From CALARM01 sp964431735 (GTDB taxonomy: Bacteria > Vulcanimicrobiota > SpSt-956 > JAKJGF01), in NCBI GenBank assembly GCA_964431735.1, contig CAYSLJ010000170.1, forward strand, positions 1 to 14,630: a stretch of DNA of 14,630 nt, in the 5' to 3' direction. The notes under the pieces are model-generated. The model was not told the DNA's origin. It saw only the letters and a list, made by a program, of their open reading frames with translations, and ran no database searches. The position numbers and the translations under genes are program-made. This document shows, in pieces, positions 1 through 6,417 of the stretch. The stretch's first letter is position 1. Every line of letters starts with the position of its first letter.

Positions 1-204
1 GCTGCAGGTGAGATTCTCAGTAAGGTTGTTTGTGGAGGTATAGGAGCAGTAGGAGGAGGAGTCGTTGGAAGTGTTGGAACAGCTGTTGTTGTAAATATTG
101 CAGGCGGTGTCGGAGGATGGGGAACACTGGGCCTCTCATTACTCGGCGGAGCAGTAGGAACAGTGGCAGGAGGAATAATTGGCTGGAATAAGGGCGGTAA
201 TTAG
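1..204 (+). CDS. C-terminal part of a glycine-zipper-rich protein (5' end outside window)
   Basis: An open frame enters from the left edge and ends at TAG 202-204, giving 67 visible residues. The visible part is very rich in Gly, Ala and Val, with many small-xxx-small patterns such as GGIGAVGGGVVGSVGTAVVV and GGAVGTVAGGIIGW. It ends in the polar tail NKGGN. Such glycine zippers pack membrane helices tightly. They occur in outer-membrane-associated glycine-zipper proteins, in channel or toxin-like proteins, and in small two-peptide bacteriocins. Two hydrophobic helices of about 20 residues, separated by a Gly/Trp turn, are plausible. The start and full length are unknown, so I assign no function. 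A strong terminator-like hairpin follows about 28 bases after the stop, so the gene probably ends its transcript. Confidence 0.6.
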   Translation, partial: AAGEILSKVVCGGIGAVGGGVVGSVGTAVVVNIAGGVGGWGTLGLSLLGGAVGTVAGGIIGWNKGGN

Positions 205-231
205 TATTTTCTAAAGATAAAATATATTTGA

Positions 232-269
232 AGAAATAAAAAAAGAGCTATTGCTCTTTTTTTATTTCT
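232..269. terminator. Perfect 17-bp hairpin, bidirectional intrinsic terminator
   Basis: Bases 232-248 pair perfectly with 253-269 around the four-base loop TATT. The loop-proximal part of the stem is GAGC/GCTC. The outer part is A-rich on the left arm and T-rich on the right arm, so either strand gives a stem followed by U residues. It lies between the glycine-zipper gene and the polyprenyl synthetase gene and separates their transcripts. Confidence 0.85.
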
Positions 270-272
270 CGT

Positions 273-278
273 TATAAT
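273..278 (+). promoter_or_regulatory. -10 box (TATAAT) directly before the polyprenyl synthetase start
   Basis: A consensus TATAAT occupies 273-278. The nearest -35 candidate is TTGCTC at 251-256, a weak 3/6 match with a 16-base spacer, inside the terminator right arm. A start site about 7 bases after the -10 would fall at the ATG at 285, implying a leaderless mRNA. No Shine-Dalgarno sequence lies upstream, which agrees with this. Confidence 0.45.
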
Positions 279-284
279 ATGAGC

Positions 285-1202
285 ATGTCATTTGAAATTA
301 ATTTCATAAAAGAAGAATTAGAAGCAGTAAAAAATAATATAAAAGGACTTATGGATAAATTCGGCTTTGAGAATTTCCCTTCTGATTATAGAGAAGACAT
401 GTTCAGGGCTACTATGTTTTTTCTATCACTTAAACTCTTTAACGGAAAGATAGATACGTCTGCCATAGACCTTGCAACAGTACTGGAGGAAATTTATCTT
501 GCCTCTTTACTTCATGATGAGATAGTTGATGATAATACAAAAAAAGCAGTTGTAAACAGTGATTATAAAACAAGAAACAAAACATCAATATTAATTGCCG
601 ATTATATTCTTTCCATAGTTATAACATTTCTGTTAAAAGAAGATAAGCCGTCTGTATACGGACCGGTTATTAATGCCATATTGAGTATGTGTGAAGGAGG
701 ACTCATGAAACTGAAATTAAGCAGTTCCCTTGATACAGAAGAAAGAGACTATATATATACAATAGAAAAAGGCTTTGCTTCTATTACATCTGTTTCTGCT
801 ATGGTGGGCGCTATAATTACAGGTGCTACAGATGAAGAAGCAGAAATGTTGAAAAATTACGGCAGAGATACAGGTATAGCTTTTCAACTGTTACAGGATA
901 TTCTGGATATTGAATGCAAAAAAGATATGCATGATCTTACTCTGTCTCTTCCTTTAATATATACTTATAAAATGGCCGGTAAAGAAGATAAAAAATATTT
1001 ATCTGATGTTTATTCATCATGTGACATGGCCGGTGCAGAACATATAAAATCAATCATTTACAGGTATAATGGCCATGAGTATACATCTATGAAGATGGCC
1101 GATTATGTTATTTCTGCCAGAAATTATATACTTCCTCTCAGAACATCTGATGAAAAAGAGATGTTATGTAATCTGGTACATAACATAAGAGAGAACCTCT
1201 GA
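285..1202 (+). CDS. Polyprenyl synthetase family protein (trans-isoprenyl diphosphate synthase fold)
   Basis: This helical protein matches the family that condenses isopentenyl diphosphate onto an allylic primer to make the polyprenyl chains of quinones or lipid carriers. Numbering below is from the ATG at 279. The first Asp-rich motif is LLHDEIVDD (residues 78-85), close to the usual HDDxxDD. LIADYIL (105-111) and the later helices also fit. The second motif reads FQLLQDILDIE (202-212), where the family normally has DDxxD, so one metal-binding Asp is replaced by Gln206. The following Gly-Lys loop is shortened to CKKDMHDLTLSLPLIY. The enzyme may be weak, or act as a partner subunit. I prefer the ATG at 285 because of the -10 box ending at 278; 279 is the alternative and adds two residues. 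The methyltransferase gene follows after 3 bases. Confidence 0.8.
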   Translation: MSFEINFIKEELEAVKNNIKGLMDKFGFENFPSDYREDMFRATMFFLSLKLFNGKIDTSAIDLATVLEEIYLASLLHDEIVDDNTKKAVVNSDYKTRNKTSILIADYILSIVITFLLKEDKPSVYGPVINAILSMCEGGLMKLKLSSSLDTEERDYIYTIEKGFASITSVSAMVGAIITGATDEEAEMLKNYGRDTGIAFQLLQDILDIECKKDMHDLTLSLPLIYTYKMAGKEDKKYLSDVYSSCDMAGAEHIKSIIYRYNGHEYTSMKMADYVISARNYILPLRTSDEKEMLCNLVHNIRENL

Positions 1203-1205
1203 CTT

Positions 1206-2282
1206 ATGAAAGACTACAGGGAAGAGTATTATGATTATTTTTATCCCCGCTCGGCAGAACTAAAAAAAATTCTCTTCAATGAAATAGAAACCAATGGCAG
1301 GATAACCTTTGCGAGATTTATGGAAACAGTTTTATATTATCCGGCTCTGGGTTATTATACAAATTCTGTTCAATCCCTTTACAGTGATTATCTAACATCA
1401 CCGAAGATTCACAGAGCTTTCGGTGAACTTATAACAGAGAAATTACGTTTTATGTGGGATAATATTGGTAGGCCTGAAGATTTTTTTATAATAGAAACAG
1501 GTACAGGGGACGGAAGCTTATGTCGTCAGATTCTGTATGGTGCGGCATCATGTCCGGATTTTTATAATTCCATCCATTATATTATGTTAAATCTTAATAA
1601 TATAGAAATAGAGGATGATAAAATTTCTCAGTGTATATATAAAGATTTTTCTTTGCCGCTGAAACATGTAAAAGGATGTTTTATATCAAATGAGCTTTTA
1701 GATGCTTTCCCTGTTCATGTGATTACCGGCAGAGGGGAGACGGTGGAAGAAGTCTTTATTACTGTTAAAGACGGAGAATTGATAGAAGTATATGACAGCC
1801 CGTCAATAGGACTTGAACTGTATATAAAGAATCTTCCTTCAGGTAACACTATAGAGATCAATCCCGGCTCTGTTACATGGATAAGAAAAGCAGCAGAATC
1901 TCTTGATGAAGGTTATATATTAACAATAGATTACGGATATAATGAAGAAGATATTCCAGAGAAAAAAGATGGAACTCTTATGTGTTTTTATAAACATACT
2001 TTCAATAGAAAGCCTTTTATCAGAACGGGATATCAGGATATAACATGTCATGTGAATTTTACTCCTTTAATAAGAGAGGGTGAAAAATCAGGATTGATAG
2101 TAGAAGAATATACCACTCAAAGAGATTTTCTCATCTCTCTCGGCATAGAAAAGAAAATAAAATCCCTTGATAAAACCACTATGAATTTACTGGATTATAA
2201 CAGCGAATTAAATGGCCTTAACAGGCTTATAGACGAAAGAGGCCTGGGAAATATTAAGGTACTTATACAGAGGAAGAAGTGA
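1206..2282 (+). CDS. SAM-dependent methyltransferase, MidA/NDUFAF7 family (COG1565)
   Basis: The 358-residue product matches the MidA/NDUFAF7 family along its whole length. Signature segments are ITFARFMETVLYYPALGYY (33-51), SDYLTSPKIHRAFGEL (60-75), the SAM-binding loop IETGTGDGSL (96-105), ISNELLDAFPVHV (160-172), LTIDYGY (239-245) and GYQDITCHVNF (275-285), with TQRDFLISLGI near the C-terminus. The mitochondrial relative dimethylates an arginine in a respiratory complex I subunit. The bacterial substrate is not established. The ATG lies 3 bases after the polyprenyl synthetase stop with no convincing ribosome-binding site, so it is probably translated by coupling. An isoprenoid enzyme plus a complex-I-type methyltransferase would suit respiratory quinone biology, but that link is inference. 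Confidence 0.9.
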   Translation: MKDYREEYYDYFYPRSAELKKILFNEIETNGRITFARFMETVLYYPALGYYTNSVQSLYSDYLTSPKIHRAFGELITEKLRFMWDNIGRPEDFFIIETGTGDGSLCRQILYGAASCPDFYNSIHYIMLNLNNIEIEDDKISQCIYKDFSLPLKHVKGCFISNELLDAFPVHVITGRGETVEEVFITVKDGELIEVYDSPSIGLELYIKNLPSGNTIEINPGSVTWIRKAAESLDEGYILTIDYGYNEEDIPEKKDGTLMCFYKHTFNRKPFIRTGYQDITCHVNFTPLIREGEKSGLIVEEYTTQRDFLISLGIEKKIKSLDKTTMNLLDYNSELNGLNRLIDERGLGNIKVLIQRKK

Positions 2283-2336
2283 ACAGTGAATAGTAAGTGA
2301 TGTACTATTCTATTTACGACTCACGACTCACTTCTT
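2274..2336. repeat. Nested inverted repeat with 7-bp units between convergent genes
   Basis: An outer 9-bp inverted repeat (AAGAAGTGA 2274-2282, TCACTTCTT 2328-2336) encloses an inner perfect 8-bp one (GAATAGTA 2288-2295, TACTATTC 2303-2310). The right side carries two tandem copies of the heptad ACGACTC. The outer arms include the stop codons of both flanking convergent genes. It could fold as a bidirectional transcript end, although no T-run follows on either strand. Confidence 0.55.
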
Positions 2337-2672
2337 ATCTCTTATTTCTGTAAGTAATTCTATTATTTTATCATTTTGTTTTATAATCAGATTATTCTGT
2401 TTTTGAAGCAGTTCCATAGCTTCCATCGTATAGTAAGAAGCTACTGCCTGCTGCTGATCTGCCGTTTCTGCTTTCTTTATATTTTCCTGTACCTTTTTTA
2501 TAAGTTCATTATATTCTTCTTCCAGTTTCTGCGCATCTGTACTGTAAGTAATAGGAGTTGACTGTACTGTTGCAGGCACAGGTGATGATACGGGCTGATT
2601 ATTAACGGTATTTTCCAGACAGCTGACAAAAAATACAGATATAAGGAGTAAAAAGAAAATTATTTTTTTCAT
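2328..2672 (-). CDS. Small coiled-coil lipoprotein
   Basis: The 114-residue product starts with a lipoprotein signal peptide: KK, a hydrophobic core IIFFLLLISVFF, and the lipobox-like FVSC with Cys18 as the lipidated residue. Residues 25-45 form a Pro/Ser/Thr-rich linker (SSPVPATVQSTP). Residues 46-114 are highly charged and helical with heptad-like spacing, ending in QNDKIIELLTEIRDKK, which suggests a periplasmic coiled coil. The start is secure because AAAGGAGG lies 8 bases upstream of the ATG. The ribosome-binding site falls in the 14-base gap after the YkgJ-type gene, so the two are one operon. No family is recognisable. Anchoring or scaffolding at the envelope is a guess from architecture. 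Confidence 0.8.
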   Translation of the reverse strand: MKKIIFFLLLISVFFVSCLENTVNNQPVSSPVPATVQSTPITYSTDAQKLEEEYNELIKKVQENIKKAETADQQQAVASYYTMEAMELLQKQNNLIIKQNDKIIELLTEIRDKK

Positions 2673-2686
2673 ATAATATTCCTCCT

Positions 2687-3205
2687 TTAAATTTTATAAA
2701 AAATTTTCCCGAACCATGCAATATATTTAATATATATTTTATAAGCGGCAGCTATGCTTGCATAGTCTTCCGAGTATGGTACTGTTTTAAAGAGATTTTT
2801 TTCCTTATAGATTTTAGTTGTTTTTTTATAGATACATTTTCCGGGAAGATCAGTATCTGATACGGAGAAATTTCCATAGATTCTACATGAATAAGGTCTG
2901 ACAGGATAGATAAAACACTCTTTTTTATCTCTGTCATAAAAAGGGCATAATATATTATGAGCAGATTTATTATATAAATTTTGTCTGTCATTAAGAAATT
3001 TCTCATAATCCTCCATAAGAGTAAGAGGTAGATTTTGATCATGGAGATATTTTTTTATATATGCCTGTTCTATGGCACTTACTGTCTGTCTGGCCGCAGC
3101 AGTACAGCATTTATAACAATCTTTGCATATATTTTCTTCAGTTTTTAATTTATTATCCAATTTTTTATATAAATTTTTCATAAGATATAAAAAGATTTTG
3201 TTCAT
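2687..3205 (-). CDS. YkgJ-type cysteine-cluster protein (putative metal binding)
   Basis: This 172-residue protein has the cysteine pattern of the YkgJ/UPF0153 family: CxxCxxCC at residues 27-34 (ICKDCYKCC), then Cys87 in CPFY, Cys97 in ECFIYPVRP, and Cys107 in SCRIYG. The 'C-x-IY-x-x-RP-x-x-CR' segment is diagnostic. The family is thought to bind zinc or an Fe-S cluster, with no agreed reaction. The first ATG is taken. It has no Shine-Dalgarno site, but a TATAAT on the minus strand (3223-3218) ends 12 bases before it, so the 5' leader would be very short. A second in-frame ATG lies 8 codons in. The gene is the first of a two-gene operon with the coiled-coil lipoprotein. Confidence 0.85.
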   Translation of the reverse strand: MNKIFLYLMKNLYKKLDNKLKTEENICKDCYKCCTAAARQTVSAIEQAYIKKYLHDQNLPLTLMEDYEKFLNDRQNLYNKSAHNILCPFYDRDKKECFIYPVRPYSCRIYGNFSVSDTDLPGKCIYKKTTKIYKEKNLFKTVPYSEDYASIAAAYKIYIKYIAWFGKIFYKI

Positions 3206-3217
3206 GATTCATATATA

Positions 3218-3246
3218 ATTATATCATTAATAATTGCAGTTTAAAA
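3218..3246 (-). promoter_or_regulatory. Candidate promoter for the YkgJ-type/lipoprotein operon
   Basis: On the minus strand TATAAT occupies 3223-3218 and a weak -35-like TTTTAA lies at 3246-3241, with a 17-base spacer. The start codon is 12 bases after the -10 box, so the leader would be only a few bases. The -10 is exact but the -35 is poor, and the region is AT-rich. Confidence 0.35.
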
Positions 3247-3262
3247 CATTTTATTCTATAAT
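3234..3262 (+). promoter_or_regulatory. Candidate promoter for the histidine-kinase-like gene
   Basis: TTGCAG at 3234-3239 and an exact TATAAT at 3257-3262 are separated by 17 bases. The transcript would begin near 3269 and have a leader of about 140 bases that contains both heptad clusters upstream of the gene. It overlaps the minus-strand promoter candidate for the YkgJ-type operon, so the two would be divergent and competing. Confidence 0.4.
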
Positions 3263-3308
3263 ATTTATACACAATCAGGAATAGAACTTTATTAATTGTT
3301 TCTTTCCT

Positions 3309-3393
3309 CGCGTCACGATTTGATATATGCGGGACAGTTATTGTCACTACCTGGTTGAATTTCCGCGTCACGCTTCACGCGTCACGCATTACG
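3309..3393 (+). repeat. CGTCACG heptad clusters upstream of the histidine-kinase-like gene
   Basis: A single unit CGCGTCACGATT lies at 3309-3320. A denser cluster of CGCGTCACGC-type units with slight variation (CGCTTCACG, CGCATTACG) fills 3364-3393. The cluster ends 15 bases before the ATG at 3409 and reads CGTCACG in the gene's direction. Related arrays lie at 4157, 10435, 12935 and 13165. Confidence 0.85.
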
Positions 3394-3408
3394 AAAAGAA
3401 ATGATATT

Positions 3409-4107
3409 ATGAAACATATAGAAACGGACAATTTTACAGAACTTCATAAATATTTTCTTTCTGTTCTATCACATGATTTAAAGAGTCCTCTCACAAGTAT
3501 TATTGGATTCGCCAGAATTCTCAGGACTAAACCTGATATAGACACTGTTATAAAAGAAAAATGCTATTCTTCTATCATACAGGAAAGTGAACGGATGGTC
3601 AGGATAATAAATAATATACTTACGTGGGAACAGATCAAGAAAAAAACATTGCTTCTATCTTTTACCAGAGTAAATTTCAGTCACCTTTTAAAAGAAATTT
3701 CTGTAAACTGTGTTGATAGAATTGACAAAAAAAATTTTTATGTAGATATTGAAGATAATCTGCATCTGTCCGGTGATTATGATAGATTGAAAGATATTAT
3801 AGAGAATATTATATGTGATATATTACTGTTTACTGAAGAAGGGGGACAGGTAGACCTGAGAGCCTGGAAAAAGGATGAATATTGTATTAACCTGGTAATA
3901 TCAAATACGATATTTCTCCTGGCCCCTTCCATAATAAAAGCTATATTTAAAAGAAAAAAACCTTCTCTTGATAATATAGATATAGATAAAGGAAGAGCTT
4001 TAAGTTTTATTGTAGTCAGAACGTTAGTTGAACTTCATGGAGGAACTGTTAAACTTGAACCTTTAGCGTCCAGAGGATATAAATTTTTTATAGAATTTAC
4101 CATGTAG
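3409..4107 (+). CDS. Short sensor-histidine-kinase-like protein with degenerate ATPase domain
   Basis: The 232-residue protein has no transmembrane or sensor domain. It starts directly with a dimerisation/phosphotransfer (HisKA) region, where SHDLKSPLTSIIGFARIL holds the phospho-acceptor His22. A HATPase_c-like domain follows, but its ATP-binding boxes are eroded. The N box reads ENIICDILLFT, with the Mg-binding Asn replaced by Asp137. The G1 box reads VISNTIFLLAP where DxGxGIP is expected. The G2 box is GRALSF where GxGLGL is expected. The tail VVRTLVELHGGTVKLEP is typical. It may be a phosphotransfer protein, phosphatase or scaffold rather than an autokinase. I start at ATG 3409. A TTG at 3355 extends the frame upstream, but those 18 codons run through the heptad repeat and look non-coding. 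Confidence 0.8.
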   Translation: MKHIETDNFTELHKYFLSVLSHDLKSPLTSIIGFARILRTKPDIDTVIKEKCYSSIIQESERMVRIINNILTWEQIKKKTLLLSFTRVNFSHLLKEISVNCVDRIDKKNFYVDIEDNLHLSGDYDRLKDIIENIICDILLFTEEGGQVDLRAWKKDEYCINLVISNTIFLLAPSIIKAIFKRKKPSLDNIDIDKGRALSFIVVRTLVELHGGTVKLEPLASRGYKFFIEFTM

Positions 4108-4109
4108 AA

Positions 4110-4130
4110 ACGCCCCGGCATACGGGGCGT
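4110..4130. terminator. GC-rich hairpin between convergent genes
   Basis: ACGCCCCG (4110-4117) pairs perfectly with CGGGGCGT (4123-4130) around loop GCATA. It begins 2 bases after the stop of the histidine-kinase-like gene and faces the end of the minus-strand PilB-like gene. The stem is unusually GC-rich for this AT-rich DNA, but no strong T-run follows, so efficiency is uncertain. Confidence 0.6.
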
Positions 4131-4156
4131 GTTATAACATAGAGAATATGTTTACC

Positions 4157-4171
4157 GGTCACGCATCACGC
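4157..4171 (+). repeat. CGTCACG-type heptad remnant between convergent genes
   Basis: GTCACGCATCACGC at 4158-4171 is a two-unit copy. This exact 14-mer recurs at 13165-13178 upstream of the FUN14 gene. It lies 3 bases before the end of the PilB-like gene on the opposite strand, so here it is not in front of any gene. Confidence 0.7.
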
Positions 4172-4174
4172 CTG

Positions 4175-5899
4175 TTAAATAACTATTTCAAATATATCAT
4201 CCAGGTTAAGCTGCCCGTTCCATACATATTTCATAGCATTATCTTTCAATGATTCCATACCTTCTTTTTCTGCAAGTCTGTGGATTGCATCAGGTATGGG
4301 TCTCTTTATAAGTTCTGATTTGACTCTTTTTGTCATATTCAGTACTTCATATATACCTATACAACCGTAATATCCTGTCTGATCACAGAAATTACAACCT
4401 CTTCCGCTGTAGAGCCTGACTTTTTTGGCTTTAGTCTTCATATCTAAAAATTCCCATCGCCAGTCATCTTCTCCAAGGTAATGTTCGGTTTTACAGTAAG
4501 GGCATATTTTACTGGCCCATCTCTGTGTTATTATACCGTTGAGGGCAGAAGCAATCCAGAAAGGACTTATACCTTTTTTCATAAGTCCGCAGATAGTTTC
4601 TGCAGAATGGAAATAGGTTTCCAGTGTGCTCAGAACAACCTGGCCTGATAGAGCCAGCCTGAAAGCCATTTCTATAGTATCTCTGTCTGATAGTTTGTCT
4701 ATAAGTATAACATCGGGATCCTGATTTACTACAGTTTTTATTGCGTCAATATAGTTGAACCGTTCCGTAACTCTTATATAATTTATACCTTTAAACTGCA
4801 GGTTCATACCTTTTCCTATAATAATTATACTTTTATTTTGATTTGCTATCATATGAAGTATGGCGAAAAGAGTTGATTCGCTGTCACTTCCGGGAGGACT
4901 TGCAAGCAGGAGGAGTCCTTTATTTCTTCTGAGTATATCCTGTAATGGTTTAAAGCTTTTTTCATCCAGAACGAGATTCCAGAAATTTGCAAAGGTATGT
5001 TTCTGATTTAATATTTTACAATTAATTCTTTCTCCGTCTGCTGTTCTTATAACCGATGCTCTTACTCTCAGGATTTTCTCTCCCACTTTTAGATCACATT
5101 CATTCTGTAAACATGTAGACGGATCTGCTATGTTTAAATCAGTCATAACCTTGATTCTGAGTGGTATCGGTTCTGCAGTCGAAGGTGTTATAATCTGTAC
5201 ATCATGAAGTCTTCCGTAAATTCTGAATCTGAGTAACAGCCCGTCCGGAACAGGTTCGAAGTGTATATCTGTGGCTCTGCATTCAATAGCCATTTTAAAT
5301 ATATCATCTACCATTTCCAGAGCCGATTTTTCCTGTACCGGTCTCAGATTTGCCGGAGCATCGAATTTTACCGCACCTATAACCTCTCTTTTTGTTGCTT
5401 CTGTAATTCTCTGTTTCCTCTGGGTTACTCCTTTTTCAAGGATTATATCAGGAGTCGGGAGAAGATTCATTTTCTCATAATATACTTCTATGGCTTTTAT
5501 GATATCTTCTTCAAAGGCAAAGTAGACTTTCAGAGAAAGAGAGGTTAAAAACCTTATATTATCAATAGCCATAAGATCCTGCGGATTTGCCATGGCAACT
5601 ACCATCTGTCCCGGAGTAACGCTTATAGGCATCAATTTATTTGTCAGGGCTACATCCTTTGGTACAAGCATAAGTGCATCCAGTTCAACCAGTTCTCTTG
5701 CAAGATTTATATAAGGTGCATCATAGACCAGTTCCAGTATTTCGAAAGCTTCCTGCTGTGTTATGAATTCTTTTTCTACAAGAACCTTTTCGATACGCTC
5801 TCCTGTACTCTGTGATATTTTTAAAGCATCATTCCACTGGGCTTCTGTTATTATGCCGGCAGTCAGAAGGAAACCTTTAATTTTGTTAATAGCGTCCAT
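4175..5899 (-). CDS. PilB/GspE-like pseudo-ATPase (type II secretion/type IV pilus motor fold, catalytic motifs lost)
   Basis: The 574-residue protein has the full layout of a pilus-extension or secretion ATPase. Residues 1-145 form an MshEN-like N-terminal domain, 195-300 the middle domain (ATDIHFEP 209-216), 325-455 the RecA-like core, and four Cys at 466, 469, 502 and 505 keep the zinc-binding insert. The catalytic residues are replaced. Walker A reads SPPGSDSEST (334-343) instead of GPTGSGKST, so the Lys is Ser340. The Asp-box segment IIIIGKG lacks the usual Glu-Asp. Walker B reads DVILIDKLSD, with Lys402 for the Glu. The His box is STLET, with Glu427 for the His. The PQDG motif is LQNE. 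It probably cannot hydrolyse ATP and may act as a regulatory or structural subunit. The start is secure: AAGGAGG lies 7 bases upstream, inside the end of the receiver gene one base away. Confidence 0.85.
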   Translation of the reverse strand: MDAINKIKGFLLTAGIITEAQWNDALKISQSTGERIEKVLVEKEFITQQEAFEILELVYDAPYINLARELVELDALMLVPKDVALTNKLMPISVTPGQMVVAMANPQDLMAIDNIRFLTSLSLKVYFAFEEDIIKAIEVYYEKMNLLPTPDIILEKGVTQRKQRITEATKREVIGAVKFDAPANLRPVQEKSALEMVDDIFKMAIECRATDIHFEPVPDGLLLRFRIYGRLHDVQIITPSTAEPIPLRIKVMTDLNIADPSTCLQNECDLKVGEKILRVRASVIRTADGERINCKILNQKHTFANFWNLVLDEKSFKPLQDILRRNKGLLLLASPPGSDSESTLFAILHMIANQNKSIIIIGKGMNLQFKGINYIRVTERFNYIDAIKTVVNQDPDVILIDKLSDRDTIEMAFRLALSGQVVLSTLETYFHSAETICGLMKKGISPFWIASALNGIITQRWASKICPYCKTEHYLGEDDWRWEFLDMKTKAKKVRLYSGRGCNFCDQTGYYGCIGIYEVLNMTKRVKSELIKRPIPDAIHRLAEKEGMESLKDNAMKYVWNGQLNLDDIFEIVI

Positions 5900-5900
5900 T

Positions 5901-6290
5901 TCATGCCTCCTTATCCTTCTGTATTCTTAAAAGTATTTCTTTCACTTTTTCAGCAAGTTGAGGAGGTGCCATGTGGACTTTAACCAGATAATCAATAGCT
6001 CCAAGTTGTCTCGCCAGTTCCTGATGCTGACTTTGATAAAGGTTAGAAAGGAAAACTATTGGTATATCTTTTGTGTCTTCTCCTTCTCTTAATCTTCGAC
6101 AGACTTCAAACCCGTCCATTCCTGGCATCATTATATCGAGTAAAACAAGGTCCGGTTTGTCTGTCTGCGCTTTCTCCAGACCTACTGTGCCGTTCGGAGC
6201 TATAGATACATCATGACCCTCCAACATCAGAGTAGTCCTTAACATTTTTGCAATAATACTGTTATCTTCCACTATTAGGATCTTTGACAT
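5901..6290 (-). CDS. CheY-like single-domain response regulator
   Basis: The 129-residue protein is a lone receiver domain with all key residues: acidic pair Glu8/Asp9, phospho-acceptor Asp52 in LLDIMMPGMDGFEV, Ser82 in VFLSNL, and Lys104 in YLVK. No output domain follows, so it should signal by protein contact. The start is supported by GGGAGG 8 bases upstream of the ATG. Its stop codon is one base from the start of the PilB-like pseudo-ATPase, whose ribosome-binding site lies inside the last codons of this gene. That coupling suggests the two proteins are made together and may bind each other. The cognate kinase is unknown; the histidine-kinase-like gene at 3409-4107 is nearby but degenerate. 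Confidence 0.93.
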   Translation of the reverse strand: MSKILIVEDNSIIAKMLRTTLMLEGHDVSIAPNGTVGLEKAQTDKPDLVLLDIMMPGMDGFEVCRRLREGEDTKDIPIVFLSNLYQSQHQELARQLGAIDYLVKVHMAPPQLAEKVKEILLRIQKDKEA

Positions 6291-6417
6291 CTTGGAGACC
6301 TCCCAAAAATTAATTTTATTGGCTATTATTTAAAATTGTTTTCTTCTGATTTTATCAAAATATTAAAATATTAAATTCCAGATTTATCTAAAACTTCCTT
6401 TTATTTTTTAGAAATAT

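Noticed and set aside
3355..3408. In-frame TTG start adding 18 codons to the histidine-kinase-like protein
   Set aside because: These codons are the heptad repeat read as protein, with no ribosome-binding site; ATG 3409 begins the plausible protein.
3364..4171. Resemblance of GTCACGCC-type text to the conserved 1400 region of 16S rRNA
   Set aside because: The match is only about 8-10 bases in tandem repeats, with no surrounding rRNA sequence.
4175..5899. Pseudogene call for the PilB-like gene
   Set aside because: The frame is intact at full length, the ribosome-binding site is strong and the zinc cysteines are kept, so a functional pseudo-enzyme fits better than decay.
6291..6417. Promoter or terminator between pepA and the receiver gene
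   Set aside because: The gap is AT-rich with several -10-like words but no paired -35 and only a weak 6-bp inverted repeat, so nothing specific can be supported.
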